This document shows, one piece after another, positions 9,949 to 19,910 of a stretch of DNA of 64,000 bases. Location: the NCBI RefSeq assembly GCF_001650495.1, contig NZ_LWCS01000016.1:1-64000 (forward strand), read 5' to 3'. The position numbers and the translations under genes were made by a program. This stretch comes from Mycolicibacterium iranicum. Its GTDB lineage: Bacteria > Actinomycetota > Actinomycetes > Mycobacteriales > Mycobacteriaceae. Under the pieces are notes generated by a model. That model did no database searches. It saw nothing but the letters and a program-made list of their open reading frames with translations, and was not told the origin of the DNA. Positions within the stretch are counted from its first letter, which is position 1. Each line of letters starts with the position of its first letter.

Positions 9949-11309
9949 CCGGCGAGCCTAAAGGTTGCCGCAGTGGCGACGAAGCGCGCGACCGCCCACG
10001 GGTGCGCCGCGGGGTGGGTGTGCAGATAGCCGGCATGCACTCCGCCGGTCACGGCGCCGTCGTCGACCACCTGCCCACCGCGGCCGCGGAAGCGCCAGGC
10101 GGGTTGCCGACTGTCACCGAATTGCACTGCGGTTCGGTGGAATTCGTGACCGACGATCCGGTCGCCGACCCTGTGCAACGCAGAATCGGCGACGGCTACC
10201 GCATCGCGGTAGCCGAGGGTGAGCGATTCGGTGAACGACGCCGAGCCGGTCAGCACTCCGCACATCGGATGCCCGTCAAGGTTGTCGACCAGATAGGTCA
10301 GCCCGGCGCACTCGGCGTGCACGGGCGCTCCGCCCGCGGCCAGCGCCCTGATCTGACCGCGGACCTCGTCATTGGCCGAAAGCTCGGTACCGAACTCCTC
10401 TGGAAAGCCGCCCGGCAGGACAAGCGCCGAGGCGGCAGCGGGCAGGGGATCGCTCAGCGGGTCGAACTCCACGATCTCTGCTCCGGCGGCCACCAGGATT
10501 TCGCGATGCTCGGCGTAGCTGAACGTGAACGCTTTACCTGCCGCGAGCGCCACCGTGGCCGGCTGAGTCTTCGGAAATTGCGCCGGCGTCCACGGCTCGT
10601 CGACGACTCGGCTGGCGGCGACCCGAGTCACCGCGGCGAGGTCGACGTGGCGGGCCACCAGGTCGGTCATCGCCTGGACGGCAACACTCGCCCGATGGCC
10701 GTGTTCGACTGCGGTCACCAGCCCGAGATGCCTTGAGGGGACGGCGAGTTCGTCGGTCCGCGGGATCGAGCCCAGCACCGGCACCCCGGCGTGATCGCAG
10801 GCTTGGCGCAGCACGCCGTCGTGGCGCGCCGAGCCGACACGGTTGAGGATCACACCCGCCAGGCGCACGGAGCGGTCGAAGGTCGCAAAGCCGTGGAGTA
10901 GTGCCGCGACGCTGTGGCTTTGGCCGCGCGCGTCGACGACGAGGACGATCGGAGCGCCCAGCAGCCCGGCGACGTGGGCGGTGGAGCCTTGCGCCGGGCC
11001 GACCGTGGACTCGTCGATGCGGCCGTCGAACAGGCCCATCACGCCCTCGACGACGGCGATGTCGGCGTCGTCGCTGCCGTGGCGGTACAGCGGGCCGATG
11101 AGTTTCTCGCCGACAAGAACCGGGTCGAGGTTGCGGCCCGGTCTGCCTGCCGCCAGCGAGTGGTAGCCGGGGTCGATGAAGTCGGGGCCCACCTTGAACG
11201 GCGCCACCCGATGGCCGGCCCGCTGCAGCGCCCCCGTCAATCCGGTCGCGATTGTCGTCTTGCCACTGCCCGATGAAGGCGCGGCGATCACCACCGCGGG
11301 CGTGCTCAC
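9945..11309 (-). CDS. cobB: Cobyrinate a,c-diamide synthase
   Basis: About 454 residues. It has an N-terminal ATP-binding domain with the P-loop APSSGSGKTTIATGL and a C-terminal class I glutamine amidotransferase domain with the nucleophile Cys in HAECAGLTYLV and FHRTAV near the end. It amidates cobyrinic acid side chains a and c (or hydrogenobyrinic acid in the aerobic route). GTG at 11309 is preferred because the protein then starts VSTPAVVIAAPSSGSGKT, like other family members; an upstream in-frame start at 11351 would add 14 residues of no visible value. It overlaps cysG. Confidence 0.94.
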   Translation of the reverse strand: MSTPAVVIAAPSSGSGKTTIATGLTGALQRAGHRVAPFKVGPDFIDPGYHSLAAGRPGRNLDPVLVGEKLIGPLYRHGSDDADIAVVEGVMGLFDGRIDESTVGPAQGSTAHVAGLLGAPIVLVVDARGQSHSVAALLHGFATFDRSVRLAGVILNRVGSARHDGVLRQACDHAGVPVLGSIPRTDELAVPSRHLGLVTAVEHGHRASVAVQAMTDLVARHVDLAAVTRVAASRVVDEPWTPAQFPKTQPATVALAAGKAFTFSYAEHREILVAAGAEIVEFDPLSDPLPAAASALVLPGGFPEEFGTELSANDEVRGQIRALAAGGAPVHAECAGLTYLVDNLDGHPMCGVLTGSASFTESLTLGYRDAVAVADSALHRVGDRIVGHEFHRTAVQFGDSRQPAWRFRGRGGQVVDDGAVTGGVHAGYLHTHPAAHPWAVARFVATAATFRLAG

Positions 11310-11400
11310 CGGGCGCCCCAACGTGTGCACCGCGAGCGTGCGTGTCTGCACAGTGACGCGCCGCGTCTTCTGGCATTTCGCGCGCGCTCACCGCGATCGT

Positions 11401-12015
11401 TCACCACTCGATGCCTCTCTGGCCCTTGCGGCCCGCGTCCATCGGATGCTTCACCTTCGTCATCTCGGTCACCAGGTCGGCGGCGTCCACCAGTGCCTGC
11501 GGCGCGTCGCGGCCGGTGATCACCACGTGCTGCGTGCCCGGCCTGTTCGCGAGGACCTCGATGACTTCGTCCGTGTCGACCCAGCCCCACTTGAGCGGAT
11601 AGGTGAACTCGTCGAGCACATAGAAGTCGTGGCGCTGCTCGGCCAGCCGGCGCGAGATCTCGGCCCAGCCGTCAGCGGCCGCGGCGGCGTGGTCAACTTC
11701 CGTGCCCGCCTTGCGCGTCCACGACCAGCCCGATCCCATCTTGTGCCATTCGACGGGTCCTCCGACGCCGCGCTCGTCGTGGGCACGACCGAGCTCGGTA
11801 AGGGCGGTCTCCTCCCCGACCTTCCACTTCGCGCTCTTGACGAACTGGAACACCGCGATGTCGAAACCCTGATTCCAAGCGCGCAGCGCCATGCCGAACG
11901 CGGCCGTCGATTTGCCCTTGCCCGGACCGGTGTGCACCGCCAGAAGCGGGGCGTGACGTCGCGCCCGCGTCGTCAGTCCGTCATTCGGAACCGCTAGCGG
12001 TTGACCCTGAGGCAT
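11401..12015 (-). CDS. cobO: Corrinoid adenosyltransferase
   Basis: 204 residues, the CobO/BtuR type. P-loop VHTGPGKGKSTAAFG is followed by VFQFVKSAKWKVGEE, WHKMGSGWSW and VLDEFTYPL. It transfers the adenosyl group of ATP to Co(I) corrinoid to make the coenzyme form. ATG start at 12015. It is 12 bp downstream of the chelatase gene and 91 bp upstream of cobB, within one leftward cobalamin gene group. Confidence 0.96.
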   Translation of the reverse strand: MPQGQPLAVPNDGLTTRARRHAPLLAVHTGPGKGKSTAAFGMALRAWNQGFDIAVFQFVKSAKWKVGEETALTELGRAHDERGVGGPVEWHKMGSGWSWTRKAGTEVDHAAAAADGWAEISRRLAEQRHDFYVLDEFTYPLKWGWVDTDEVIEVLANRPGTQHVVITGRDAPQALVDAADLVTEMTKVKHPMDAGRKGQRGIEW

Positions 12016-12027
12016 CGCATCACCCTT

Positions 12028-13887
12028 CTACGCGGCACCCTGGACGAGGGCGGTCAGGTTGTCGGCGCGCAAGTGCGCCAACCGGACCGCGGGCGCATCG
12101 AGCTGGCGGGCCAGTTCCTCCGCGAGATCGAGCCGGATATAGGACGTTTCGCAGTCAACGACGACCGACGCCGCGCCTTCGGCCACCAGCAGAGCTGCCG
12201 CCGTACGCGCCCGACCGAGAGGATCCGGCCCGCCCGTCGCGCGACCGTCGGTCAGCACCACGACGAGGCTGCGGCGGGCGCGGTCACGCGTGCGCTCCCG
12301 CACCACCATGTCGCGGGCAGCCAGAAGGCCCTGCGCCAGTGGAGTTTTCCCACCCGTGCTGAATCGGGTCAACCGTCGGCTGGCGATGTGCACCGACGAC
12401 GTCGGCGGCAGCAGCACCTGGGCATCCTGCTGGCGAAACGTGATGACCGCGACCTTGTCCCTGCGCTGATAGGCGTCGCGCAACAGCGACAACGTTGCTC
12501 CGCTGACCGCCGACATCCGGTCCCGGGCCGCCATCGAGCCCGAGGCGTCGACGACGAAGATCACGAGGTTGCCTTCGCGGCCCTCGCGCAGGGCCCGACG
12601 AACGTCATCCGGCACCGGCCGCACCGCGCCGGCTCCCGTCTGCCTGCCCGCCGCGGCCAGCAGCGTCGCGAACACATGCACACCGTGGCCGGTGGTTGGA
12701 TCGTCGGTCGCCGAGACCACCGTGCCGGTGCGGTTGCGCGCGCGCGACCTACGGCCGGGAGCCCCCTCACCGACACCCGGGACGACGAGGGTCCGGGTCT
12801 TGAACGTCGCCGACGGCGGAGCGCTCTGCCGGGTCGCCGAACCGTTCTGGCGTGACTTGGTTTCTTGCGGTCGTTGACCGTCGCTGGGTTCCGAGGAGCC
12901 ACCGCCGGGCGGGTCCGGGTCATGATCGGGGTCCGGCGGATTGTCTGCGGATTCACCCGCCTGCTGCATCGCCTCGTCCAGCCGCTCAGGATCCAGACCA
13001 GGATCGTCGAACGGGTCACGCCGGCGACGGTGCGGCAGTGCGAGTTCGGCCGCCACCCTGATGTCGTCCTCGTCCACGGTCGAGCCCCCCCGCCAGGCGG
13101 CGTGGGCCATAGCGGTCCGCGCCACCACGAGGTCGGCGCGCATCCCGTCGACGTCGAACGCGGCACACAAGGCGGCGATCCGCCGTAACTCGTTGTCGGG
13201 CAACACCACCTGCGACACCAGCGCGCGGGCCGTGGCGATGCGGGCGGCCAGTTCGGCGTCCGCGTCGGCGAACCGTGCCGCGAAGCCGACCGGGTCGGCC
13301 TCGTAGGCCAGTCGCGCCCGGATCACTTCCGCGCGCACCTCGACGTCGCGCGAGGCGGCGACGTCCACGGTGAGCCCGAACCGGTCGAGCAGTTGCGGAC
13401 GAAGTTCTCCCTCTTCGGGATTCATAGTGCCGATCAACACGAAACGGGACTCGTGACTGTGCGAGACGCCGTCCCGCTCGATGTGCACCCGACCCATCGC
13501 CGCGGCGTCGAGAAGCACGTCGACGAGATGGTCGTGGAGGAGGTTCACCTCATCGACGTACAGCACACCGCGGTGAGCTCGCGCCAGCAATCCCGGGGAG
13601 AACGCGTGCTCGCCGTCGCGCAGCACCTTCTGCAGGTCGAGCGATCCGACGACGCGGTCCTCGGTGGCACCGATCGGCAGCTCCACCAACTGACCGCCGT
13701 CACCACCGGACGCCGCGGAGAGCACCTCGGCCAAACCGCGCACGGCCGTCGACTTGGCGGTGCCTTTCTCGCCGCGGATCAGCACTCCCCCGATGTCGGG
13801 TCGGACCGCGCACAAGACCAGCGCCAGACGCAGGCGGTCGTGCCCGACGACGGCGCTGAACGGGTAGACGGGCACGCTCGGCGTCAC
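12028..13887 (-). CDS. Fused ChlI/ChlD-type AAA+ / vWA chelatase subunit
   Basis: 619 residues. The N-terminal AAA+ domain (about 1-330) has [18 protein letters not shown] (Walker A) and [14 protein letters not shown] (Walker B). A Pro/Ser/Gly-rich linker (about 330-420) leads to a C-terminal von Willebrand A domain with the MIDAS motif VVDASGSMA and LTDGRATGG. This is the Mg-chelatase I+D fusion. In organisms without chlorophyll it is expected to power cobalt insertion together with a CobN subunit, which is not in this window. The GTG start overlaps the stop of the preceding acetyltransferase gene by 4 bp. Confidence 0.92.
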   Translation of the reverse strand: MTPSVPVYPFSAVVGHDRLRLALVLCAVRPDIGGVLIRGEKGTAKSTAVRGLAEVLSAASGGDGGQLVELPIGATEDRVVGSLDLQKVLRDGEHAFSPGLLARAHRGVLYVDEVNLLHDHLVDVLLDAAAMGRVHIERDGVSHSHESRFVLIGTMNPEEGELRPQLLDRFGLTVDVAASRDVEVRAEVIRARLAYEADPVGFAARFADADAELAARIATARALVSQVVLPDNELRRIAALCAAFDVDGMRADLVVARTAMAHAAWRGGSTVDEDDIRVAAELALPHRRRRDPFDDPGLDPERLDEAMQQAGESADNPPDPDHDPDPPGGGSSEPSDGQRPQETKSRQNGSATRQSAPPSATFKTRTLVVPGVGEGAPGRRSRARNRTGTVVSATDDPTTGHGVHVFATLLAAAGRQTGAGAVRPVPDDVRRALREGREGNLVIFVVDASGSMAARDRMSAVSGATLSLLRDAYQRRDKVAVITFRQQDAQVLLPPTSSVHIASRRLTRFSTGGKTPLAQGLLAARDMVVRERTRDRARRSLVVVLTDGRATGGPDPLGRARTAAALLVAEGAASVVVDCETSYIRLDLAEELARQLDAPAVRLAHLRADNLTALVQGAA

Positions 13888-14330
13888 GGTTTGACCATCG
13901 GCACGTGCGGGATCCCGTCGTCGAGGAACTCGTCGCCGTCGCGGACGAAACCGTGTCGGCCGTACATCTCCTCCAGATAGGTCTGGGCGTTGATGTGGCA
14001 GGGATAGTCGCCGACTTCGGCGAGCGCAGCCTGCAGCAGTCTGGCGGTGTGGCCGTGGCCACGATCGGTGCGCTTGGTGCACACCCGCCCGATCCGGAAC
14101 GCCTTATGTCCGGCGGGATGCTCCTCCATCAGCCTCAACGTCGAAATGACTTCTCCCTCAGGGTTTTCCAGCCAGAAATGCCGAGTCTCGGCGAGCAGGT
14201 CCCGACCGTCGAGCTCTGGGTACGGAGTGGCCTGCTCGACGACGAACACCTCGACGCGGAGCTTGAGCAGCTCGTAGAGCGTCGCAGCGTCCAGGTCTTT
14301 GGCCCAGCTGCGGCGTAGCGCCACTGTCAT
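13884..14330 (-). CDS. ElaA-like GNAT-family acetyltransferase
   Basis: 148 residues. The ElaA pattern is clear: [16 protein letters not shown] near the start and [21 protein letters not shown] as the acetyl-CoA binding segment. It presumably transfers an acetyl group to an unknown small molecule or protein. It lies between mqo (13 bp upstream) and the chelatase gene (4-bp overlap). This place is conserved with M. tuberculosis as I recall it, but a link to cobalamin synthesis is not established. Confidence 0.9.
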   Translation of the reverse strand: MTVALRRSWAKDLDAATLYELLKLRVEVFVVEQATPYPELDGRDLLAETRHFWLENPEGEVISTLRLMEEHPAGHKAFRIGRVCTKRTDRGHGHTARLLQAALAEVGDYPCHINAQTYLEEMYGRHGFVRDGDEFLDDGIPHVPMVKP

Positions 14331-14343
14331 CAGAAATCCTGAG

Positions 14344-15900
14344 TCAGACAGTCGCCGCTGCCGGGGTGTGCTCCGTGCCCGCGGTCGACTGGCCCTCAGC
14401 GGTCGCCGGGACGACGTCGGCGGATTTGTCGAGCTTGAGCACCTTGGTGCCGTGCGCCCACACCTCCTCGAACAGCTTCGGTTCGTCAGACAGCGGAGTG
14501 CCGAGCGAGGGCACCATCTCCTTGAGCTTGGGTTCCCAGCTCGGATACCGGTCGGGGAAGCAGCGCTTCATCACGTCGAACATCGCCGGCACCGCGGTCG
14601 ACGCGCCGGGCGAGGCGCCGAGCAGGCCTGCGATACTGCCGTCGGCGGCCGCGAGCACAGTGGTGCCGAACTCCAACGTGCCGCCTTTGCCCTTGGCCCT
14701 GCGGATGACCTGCACACGCTGGCCTGCGATGTCGAGTTCCCAGTCGGAATCCCTTGCGCTGGGCGCGAAGTCACGCAGATTCTCAACCCGGGCCGCCTCA
14801 CTGAGCAGCAGCTGCCCGATCAGGTATTTCACCAGACCCATCTCGGTGACGCCCACGCCCAGCATCGAGAGCAGATTGTCGGGTCTGACCGAGAACGGCA
14901 GATCGGTGACCTTGCCCTGCTTGAGGAATTTCGGCGACCACCCGGCAAACGGCCCGAACAGCAGCCAGGATTTGTGGTTGATCACCCGGGTGTCCAGATG
15001 CGGGACCGACATGGGCGGGGCACCCAGTGGAGGCAGGCCGTAGACCTTGGCCTGGTGCTTGGCCGCCAACTCCGGATTGCCCGTGCGCAGCCACTGGCCG
15101 CCGACGGGGAATCCGCCGAAGCCCTTCGCTTCCTTGATGCCTGCCTTCTGCAGCAGCGGTAGGGCGCCTCCGCCCGCGCCGACGAAGACGAACTTGGCGT
15201 TGAAGTCCCGCTTGAAACCGGTACGGCGGTTGACGACCTTCACCGTCCACGAGCCATCGGAGTTCTGGCTGAGGTCGTGGACTTCGTGACCGAACAGGGT
15301 CGACAAGCCCTGCTCGGCACCGAATCCGATGAGCTGGCGCGACAGTGAACCGAAGTCGACGTCGGTGCCGTCCTGCGTCCAGTTCAGTCCGACGGGCTCC
15401 GAGAAGTCCCGCTTCTCCGCCATCAGTGGCAACCGGCGGGTGAATTCGTCGCTGTCGTCGATGAACTCCATGGTGGCGAACAGCGGATTGGTGACCAGCG
15501 CGTCGTGGCGCTTACGGAGGTACTGGACGTTGTCCTGGCCGGTTACGAACGACACGTGCGGGATCGGGTTGAGGAAGCTGCGAACATCCGGGATGACGCC
15601 GTTGTCCACTGCGTAGGCCCAGAATTGCCGCGAAACCTGGAACTGCTCGTTGACGTTGATCGCCTTGGCGATGTCGATCGAGCCGTCGGGGCGCGCCGGG
15701 GTGTAGTTCAGCTCGCACAGCGCGGAGTGGCCGGTACCGGCGTTGTTCCACGCGTCGCTGCTCTCGGCGGCGGCGCCATCGAGGCGCTCCACCAACGTCA
15801 TGGACCAGCTCGGCTCCACTAGCCGCAGCAACGCGCTGAGGGTGGCGCTCATGATGCCGGCCCCGACCAGCAGGACGTCGATCTTCTCTGCTTCTGACAC
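14344..15900 (-). CDS. mqo: Malate:quinone oxidoreductase
   Basis: 518 residues of the FAD-dependent Mqo family. It has the dinucleotide-binding [18 protein letters not shown] at the N-terminus, [20 protein letters not shown], and [13 protein letters not shown] near the C-terminus. It oxidises malate to oxaloacetate and passes electrons to menaquinone at the membrane. GTG at 15900 is chosen because the flavoprotein fold begins a few codons later and family members start there; an in-frame start at 15939 would add 13 unsupported residues. It is probably the first gene of the leftward group that includes the acetyltransferase and cobalamin genes. Confidence 0.96.
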   Translation of the reverse strand: MSEAEKIDVLLVGAGIMSATLSALLRLVEPSWSMTLVERLDGAAAESSDAWNNAGTGHSALCELNYTPARPDGSIDIAKAINVNEQFQVSRQFWAYAVDNGVIPDVRSFLNPIPHVSFVTGQDNVQYLRKRHDALVTNPLFATMEFIDDSDEFTRRLPLMAEKRDFSEPVGLNWTQDGTDVDFGSLSRQLIGFGAEQGLSTLFGHEVHDLSQNSDGSWTVKVVNRRTGFKRDFNAKFVFVGAGGGALPLLQKAGIKEAKGFGGFPVGGQWLRTGNPELAAKHQAKVYGLPPLGAPPMSVPHLDTRVINHKSWLLFGPFAGWSPKFLKQGKVTDLPFSVRPDNLLSMLGVGVTEMGLVKYLIGQLLLSEAARVENLRDFAPSARDSDWELDIAGQRVQVIRRAKGKGGTLEFGTTVLAAADGSIAGLLGASPGASTAVPAMFDVMKRCFPDRYPSWEPKLKEMVPSLGTPLSDEPKLFEEVWAHGTKVLKLDKSADVVPATAEGQSTAGTEHTPAAATV

Positions 15901-15933
15901 CTTTTCGTGGGTCCTTCGTGGTTGCTGCCCGTC

Positions 15934-15954
15934 GAACACGGCTTGCCGGTGTTC
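15934..15954. promoter_or_regulatory. Short inverted repeat between mqo and the divergent hydrolase gene
   Basis: GAACAC (15934-15939) and GTGTTC (15949-15954) form a perfect 6-bp inverted repeat with a 9-bp spacer, 34 bp upstream of the mqo start. The position in the 129-bp divergent gap fits an operator, but no regulator is known and 6-bp arms can occur by chance. Confidence 0.25.
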
Positions 15955-16029
15955 AGGTTATCCCGCCCGGCTTTTCTGTAACCCGCCAACCACTGCCGGA
16001 ACGCTCCCCGCCGCCTCCGCGCCGTTAGG

Positions 16030-17064
16030 GTGGCATTCGTGTCTCGATGGGAGCCCGACGTGCTGCCCGGATACTGGCAGTGCACCTTTGCGCTCGGCCC
16101 CGATCCCGACGGGGAGGGAGAGTTGGAGGCGACGCTGGTGCGTCGCGGCGAGCCGGACCCGTCGGCCCGGCATGCGGTGCTGATGGTCCACGGCTTCACC
16201 GACTACTTCTTCAACACCGAGATCGCCGACCACTTCGCCGCCCGCGGTTTCGCCTTCTACGCCATTGACCTGCATAAATGTGGACGGTCACACCGCAAGG
16301 GGCAGACGCCGCATTTCACCACCGACCTGGCGCGCTACGACGTCGAGCTGGAGCGGGCGCTCGATGTGATCGCGGCGGTGTCGGGCCCGCAGGTGCTCGT
16401 GTGCGGTCACTCGGCCGGCGGCCTGGTGGTGTCGCTGTGGCTGGACCGGCTCCGTGCCCGGCGCTCCATCGCGCGCAAGGGCGTCGGCGGGCTCGTCCTC
16501 AACGCCCCGTGGCTGGATCTGCAGGGACATGCGATCTTGCGCACACCTCCGACGACGGCGGTGCTGATGGCCATGCGCAGGCTCCGCAAGCACTCTGTGA
16601 TCCGCCGCCCGGTGGCCGAGGGCGGTTACGGTTCGACCTTGCACCGCGACTTCGCCGGCGAGTTCGACTACAACCTGGAGTGGAAGCCGGTCGGCGGCTT
16701 TCCGGTCACCTTCGGGTGGATCCATGCGATCAGGCGAGGACAGGCGAAGCTGCACCGGGGCCTCGACGTCGGCGTGCCGAACCTCATCCTGCGGTCCGAC
16801 CACAGCGTGCGCGAGGTTCCCGACCCGGAGTTGATCCAGCGCGGCGACGCCGTGCTGGAGGTGTCGCAGATCGCACGATGGGCCGGCTGCATCGGCAACC
16901 GGACCACGATCGTGCCGATCGCCGACGCCAAGCACGACGTCTTCCTGTCGCTGCCCGAGCCGCGCAGGCAGGCTTACGACGAGTTGGACCGTTGGCTGGA
17001 CTGGTATCTAACCGACGCCGCCGCAACCGCATCACCGCCCGAGGGGAGCGCAGGACATGGCTGA
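16030..17064 (+). CDS. Alpha/beta hydrolase (lysophospholipase-like)
   Basis: 344 residues. The fold is marked by VLMVHGFTDYFFN (oxyanion region) and the nucleophile elbow VCGHSAGGLV with Ser. A likely acid and base follow in LILRSDHS and IADAKHDVFLS. It resembles monoacylglycerol lipase/lysophospholipase proteins with a Serine aminopeptidase S33-type domain. No signal peptide is seen, so it should be cytoplasmic. GTG at 16030 or 16039 may be the start. The gene end overlaps the mycothione reductase start by 8 bp, so the two are translationally coupled. Confidence 0.9.
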   Translation: MAFVSRWEPDVLPGYWQCTFALGPDPDGEGELEATLVRRGEPDPSARHAVLMVHGFTDYFFNTEIADHFAARGFAFYAIDLHKCGRSHRKGQTPHFTTDLARYDVELERALDVIAAVSGPQVLVCGHSAGGLVVSLWLDRLRARRSIARKGVGGLVLNAPWLDLQGHAILRTPPTTAVLMAMRRLRKHSVIRRPVAEGGYGSTLHRDFAGEFDYNLEWKPVGGFPVTFGWIHAIRRGQAKLHRGLDVGVPNLILRSDHSVREVPDPELIQRGDAVLEVSQIARWAGCIGNRTTIVPIADAKHDVFLSLPEPRRQAYDELDRWLDWYLTDAAATASPPEGSAGHG

Positions 17065-18469
17065 TTTCGATATTGCGATCATCGGGACAGGCTCCGGGAA
17101 CTCGATCCTCGACGACCGGTACGCCGACAAACGGGTCGCGATCTGTGAGCAGGATCTGTTCGGCGGCACCTGCCTCAACGTGGGATGTATCCCGACCAAG
17201 ATGTTCGTCTACGCAGCCGGCGTGGCGCAGCAGATCCGGGAGTCGAGCCGATACGGAGTGGACGGACGTCTCGATGGGGTGCGGTGGACGGACATCGTGT
17301 CGCGGGTGTTCGGCCGGATCGATCCGCTGGCCAGTGGCGGTGAGCAGTATCGGCGCTCTTCACCGAACGTCGACGTGTTCGCCAGCCACGCCCGGTTCGC
17401 CGGGTCGGATACCGGAGACGGTTACCGGTTGCGGACCGATGACGGCGACGAGTTCACCGCCGACCAGGTGGTGATCGCCGCAGGCGCACGGGCGACGGTG
17501 CCGCCCGCCATCCGTGACTGCGGGGTGGCCCACCACACCAGCGACACGATCATGCGGATCTCGGATCTGCCGCAACATCTCGTGATTGTCGGCGGCGGCT
17601 TCGTCGCTGCCGAGTTCGCCCATGTCTTCTCGTCCCTCGGGACGCGGGTGACGATCGTGCTGCGCGGCACGACGATGCTGACCCATTGCGACGACACCGT
17701 CTGCGAGCGATTCACCGACATCGCGGGCAAGAAGTGGGAGATCCGCAGCCGGCGCAACATCGTGCACGGCGAGTCCGACGATTCCGGGGTCAGGTTGCGG
17801 CTCGACGACGGTTCGACGTTGGAAGCCGACACGCTGCTCGTCGCGACGGGACGCGTCCCCAATGGCGACCTCCTCGACGCGCACCTGGCCGGGATCGAGG
17901 TCAACGACGGACTGGTCGCTGTCGACGAATTCCAGCGCACCACAGCGCGAAACGTCTTCGCTCTGGGTGACGTCAGTTCCCCGTTCCAGCTCAAACATGT
18001 AGCCAATCATGAAGCTCGGGTCGTCAAACACAACCTGCTGCAGGATTGGGACGACACCGAGAACCTGATGCCTGCCAACCACCGCAATGTGCCGTCGGCG
18101 GTGTTCACCGAACCGCAGATCGCGTGTGTCGGACTGACCGAGAACGAGGCCCGCGCAGCGGGTTACAAGATCCGTTCCAAAGTGCAGGACTACGGCGATG
18201 TCGCCTACGGCTGGGCGATGGAGGACAACACGGGATTCGCGAAACTGATCGTCGATGACGACACCGGATTGCTGCTCGGCGCGCACATCATGGGTCATCA
18301 GGCGTCGTCGATCATCCAGCCGATCGTTCAAGCGATGGCGTTCGATCTCCCGGCTCAGGAGATGGCTCGGGGCCAGTATTGGATTCACCCGGCGCTGCCG
18401 GAGGTCGTCGAGAATGCGTTGTTGGCGCTGTGCGGCGAGCCGCCATGGCCGCGGCCCCGGCGGCATTAG
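17057..18469 (+). CDS. mtr: Mycothione reductase
   Basis: 470 residues of the pyridine nucleotide-disulfide oxidoreductase family. The redox-active pair is Cys39 and Cys44 in GGTCLNVGC. An NADPH-binding motif lies in LVIVGGGFVAAEFAHVFSSL and the FAD-contacting ALGDVSSPFQLKHVAN follows. The C-terminal HPALPEVVENALL supplies the catalytic His/Glu. It reduces mycothiol disulfide, the actinobacterial counterpart of glutathione disulfide. The ATG overlaps the upstream hydrolase gene, and AGGA precedes it. Confidence 0.96.
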   Translation: MADFDIAIIGTGSGNSILDDRYADKRVAICEQDLFGGTCLNVGCIPTKMFVYAAGVAQQIRESSRYGVDGRLDGVRWTDIVSRVFGRIDPLASGGEQYRRSSPNVDVFASHARFAGSDTGDGYRLRTDDGDEFTADQVVIAAGARATVPPAIRDCGVAHHTSDTIMRISDLPQHLVIVGGGFVAAEFAHVFSSLGTRVTIVLRGTTMLTHCDDTVCERFTDIAGKKWEIRSRRNIVHGESDDSGVRLRLDDGSTLEADTLLVATGRVPNGDLLDAHLAGIEVNDGLVAVDEFQRTTARNVFALGDVSSPFQLKHVANHEARVVKHNLLQDWDDTENLMPANHRNVPSAVFTEPQIACVGLTENEARAAGYKIRSKVQDYGDVAYGWAMEDNTGFAKLIVDDDTGLLLGAHIMGHQASSIIQPIVQAMAFDLPAQEMARGQYWIHPALPEVVENALLALCGEPPWPRPRRH

Positions 18470-18497
18470 GCAGAAGCCGCGGCCCCGGCGGCATTAG
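18448..18497. repeat. 28-bp tandem duplication across the mtr stop codon
   Basis: A 22-bp block GCCGCGGCCCCGGCGGCATT plus AG occurs at 18448-18469 and again at 18476-18497. The offset is 28 bp and 6 bp separate the copies. The first copy is the end of mtr with its TAG; the second lies in the intergenic gap. Confidence 0.9.
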
Positions 18498-18501
18498 TGC
18501 T

Positions 18502-18568
18502 CTCGCCGAAACTGCATTCCGCGCGGTCATTTGGCGAATTTTCGCGCGCGGAATGCAGTTTCGGCGAG
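18502..18568. repeat. Long perfect palindrome between convergent genes (possible bidirectional terminator)
   Basis: The arms 18502-18525 and 18545-18568 are perfectly complementary over 24 bp, with a 19-nt loop. The left arm begins CTCGCCGAAACTGCATTCCG. The palindrome fills the gap between mtr and the converging sigma factor gene, ending one base before the sigma stop codon. There is no T-run after either arm, so it is not a classic intrinsic terminator. It may act as a transcription barrier or belong to a dispersed palindromic repeat family. Confidence 0.85.
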
Positions 18569-18569
18569 G

Positions 18570-19157
18570 TTATGCGGCGGTGGCGCCGCGCAGATAGCCC
18601 CTGCTGGTCGCGACGTCGACCAGCAGGCGACGCAGCGTCCGCCTGCCGCGGTGTAGACGTGACATCACGGTGCCGACCGGGGTCCCCAGGATGAGCGCAA
18701 TCTCCTTGTAGCTCAGCCCTTCGACGTCTGCGTAGTAGACGACAAGTCGCTGTTCTTCGCTGAGCTGTTCGAGCGCATGCCTGACCTCGTCGTCGCCGAG
18801 GGATTCCAACGCCGCGAGTTCCGCCGAGGGCAGGCCCGTCGACGAGTGCCCCGCGTGGGCGTGCAGCTGTGCATCGGTGAGGTCGTCGGACAGGACCTCG
18901 GCGGGCCTGCACTGGGACCGGCGGTAGGACTTGATCCACGTATTGGTCAGGATGCGCAGCAACCAGGCGCGGATGTTCGTCCCCTCTTCGAAACGATGAA
19001 AAGCCGCGTAGGCCTTCATCATCGTCTCCTGCACGAGATCTTCTGCGTCGGCGGCGTTGCCGGTGTAGCGGCGCGCAGCGCGGTACAGGGTGTCCAGCAG
19101 CGGCAGTGCATCGCGCTCGAACCGTTCCAGATCCGGATCCATCATCGTCATGGTCAT
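18570..19157 (-). CDS. ECF-type RNA polymerase sigma factor, SigH-like
   Basis: 195 residues. Region 2 is seen in [20 protein letters not shown] and [19 protein letters not shown]. Region 4 is seen in [20 protein letters not shown] and [20 protein letters not shown]. The sequence closely resembles the SigH/SigR group that responds to oxidative and heat stress. The ATG at 19157 is supported by GGAGGG 8 bp upstream; an in-frame start at 19199 is less likely. No zinc-type anti-sigma gene follows, unlike standard sigH loci, so this is probably a paralogue. It is co-directional with, and 120 bp downstream of, a doxX gene. Confidence 0.93.
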   Translation of the reverse strand: MTMTMMDPDLERFERDALPLLDTLYRAARRYTGNAADAEDLVQETMMKAYAAFHRFEEGTNIRAWLLRILTNTWIKSYRRSQCRPAEVLSDDLTDAQLHAHAGHSSTGLPSAELAALESLGDDEVRHALEQLSEEQRLVVYYADVEGLSYKEIALILGTPVGTVMSRLHRGRRTLRRLLVDVATSRGYLRGATAA

Positions 19158-19277
19158 GCTCGGTTCCCTCCAAATCGCTTCTGTCGTCGTTGATTCCAAT
19201 CTAGGAGCGATCGGCGCAACTGCCAGATGTGCATAGGAAACGCAAACATTTGCAAACCATGTGAACGCGAACAGTTT

Positions 19278-19676
19278 TCAGATTCGGCGCGTGACCGCGA
19301 AAGCCCCCGGACCCGTCGCGACCAGAAGCAGAAAGCCGAAGCAGTACAGCACCGCTGTCTCACCACCGTTGACCAGCGGCCAGAATCCGTCGGGGAAGTG
19401 CATCCAGAAATAGGCGACGGCCATCATGCCGGAAGCCAGGAATGCGGCGGGCCGGGTGAGCAGGCCGATGGCGATGAGCCCGCCGAGCACGATCTCCAGG
19501 GCGCCGGCCCACCACATCGGCCAGGCGCCGAGCGGTGCAGGCGAGCCCTGCGGCCAGCCCGCGAGCTTGGCGGTGCCGTGCATCATGAACAACAGGGCGA
19601 CAACGATGCGGAACACACCGAGCGCGATGTCGGCCGGTAGCGTCGAACGGGCCTCGAGCGTTGTGTCTGTGGACAT
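19278..19676 (-). CDS. DoxX-family membrane protein
   Basis: 132 residues with four hydrophobic helices. MMHGTAKLAGWP and LEIVLGGLIAIGLLTRPAAF match the DoxX family. In mycobacteria a DoxX protein takes part with SodA and a sulfurtransferase in a membrane-linked oxidative stress complex; whether this paralogue does so is not known. It lies upstream of a SigH-like sigma factor on the same strand and may be co-regulated with it. The 233-bp gap to the divergent response regulator (19677-19910) holds no gene that I can see. Confidence 0.88.
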   Translation of the reverse strand: MSTDTTLEARSTLPADIALGVFRIVVALLFMMHGTAKLAGWPQGSPAPLGAWPMWWAGALEIVLGGLIAIGLLTRPAAFLASGMMAVAYFWMHFPDGFWPLVNGGETAVLYCFGFLLLVATGPGAFAVTRRI

Positions 19677-19910
19677 GACGGAGAACCTTCCCCTCGAATG
19701 GTGCGAATACCGAAGTTGACTGCCCGGACGACGCCGGCCGGGCTCACCGAGTCATTGTCCCGGTACGCGCCGCGACACGCATCGACGTTCATAGGCAATT
19801 CAAATGTCCGACAACGTTTTTTACGGTGGTCAATAACAGTGGGGTCCGAGACATATGAGATCTCTATGAGGGTGGTGACGGCGCGGGGCGCGGGGCGCGA
19901 GAATGGTCGG

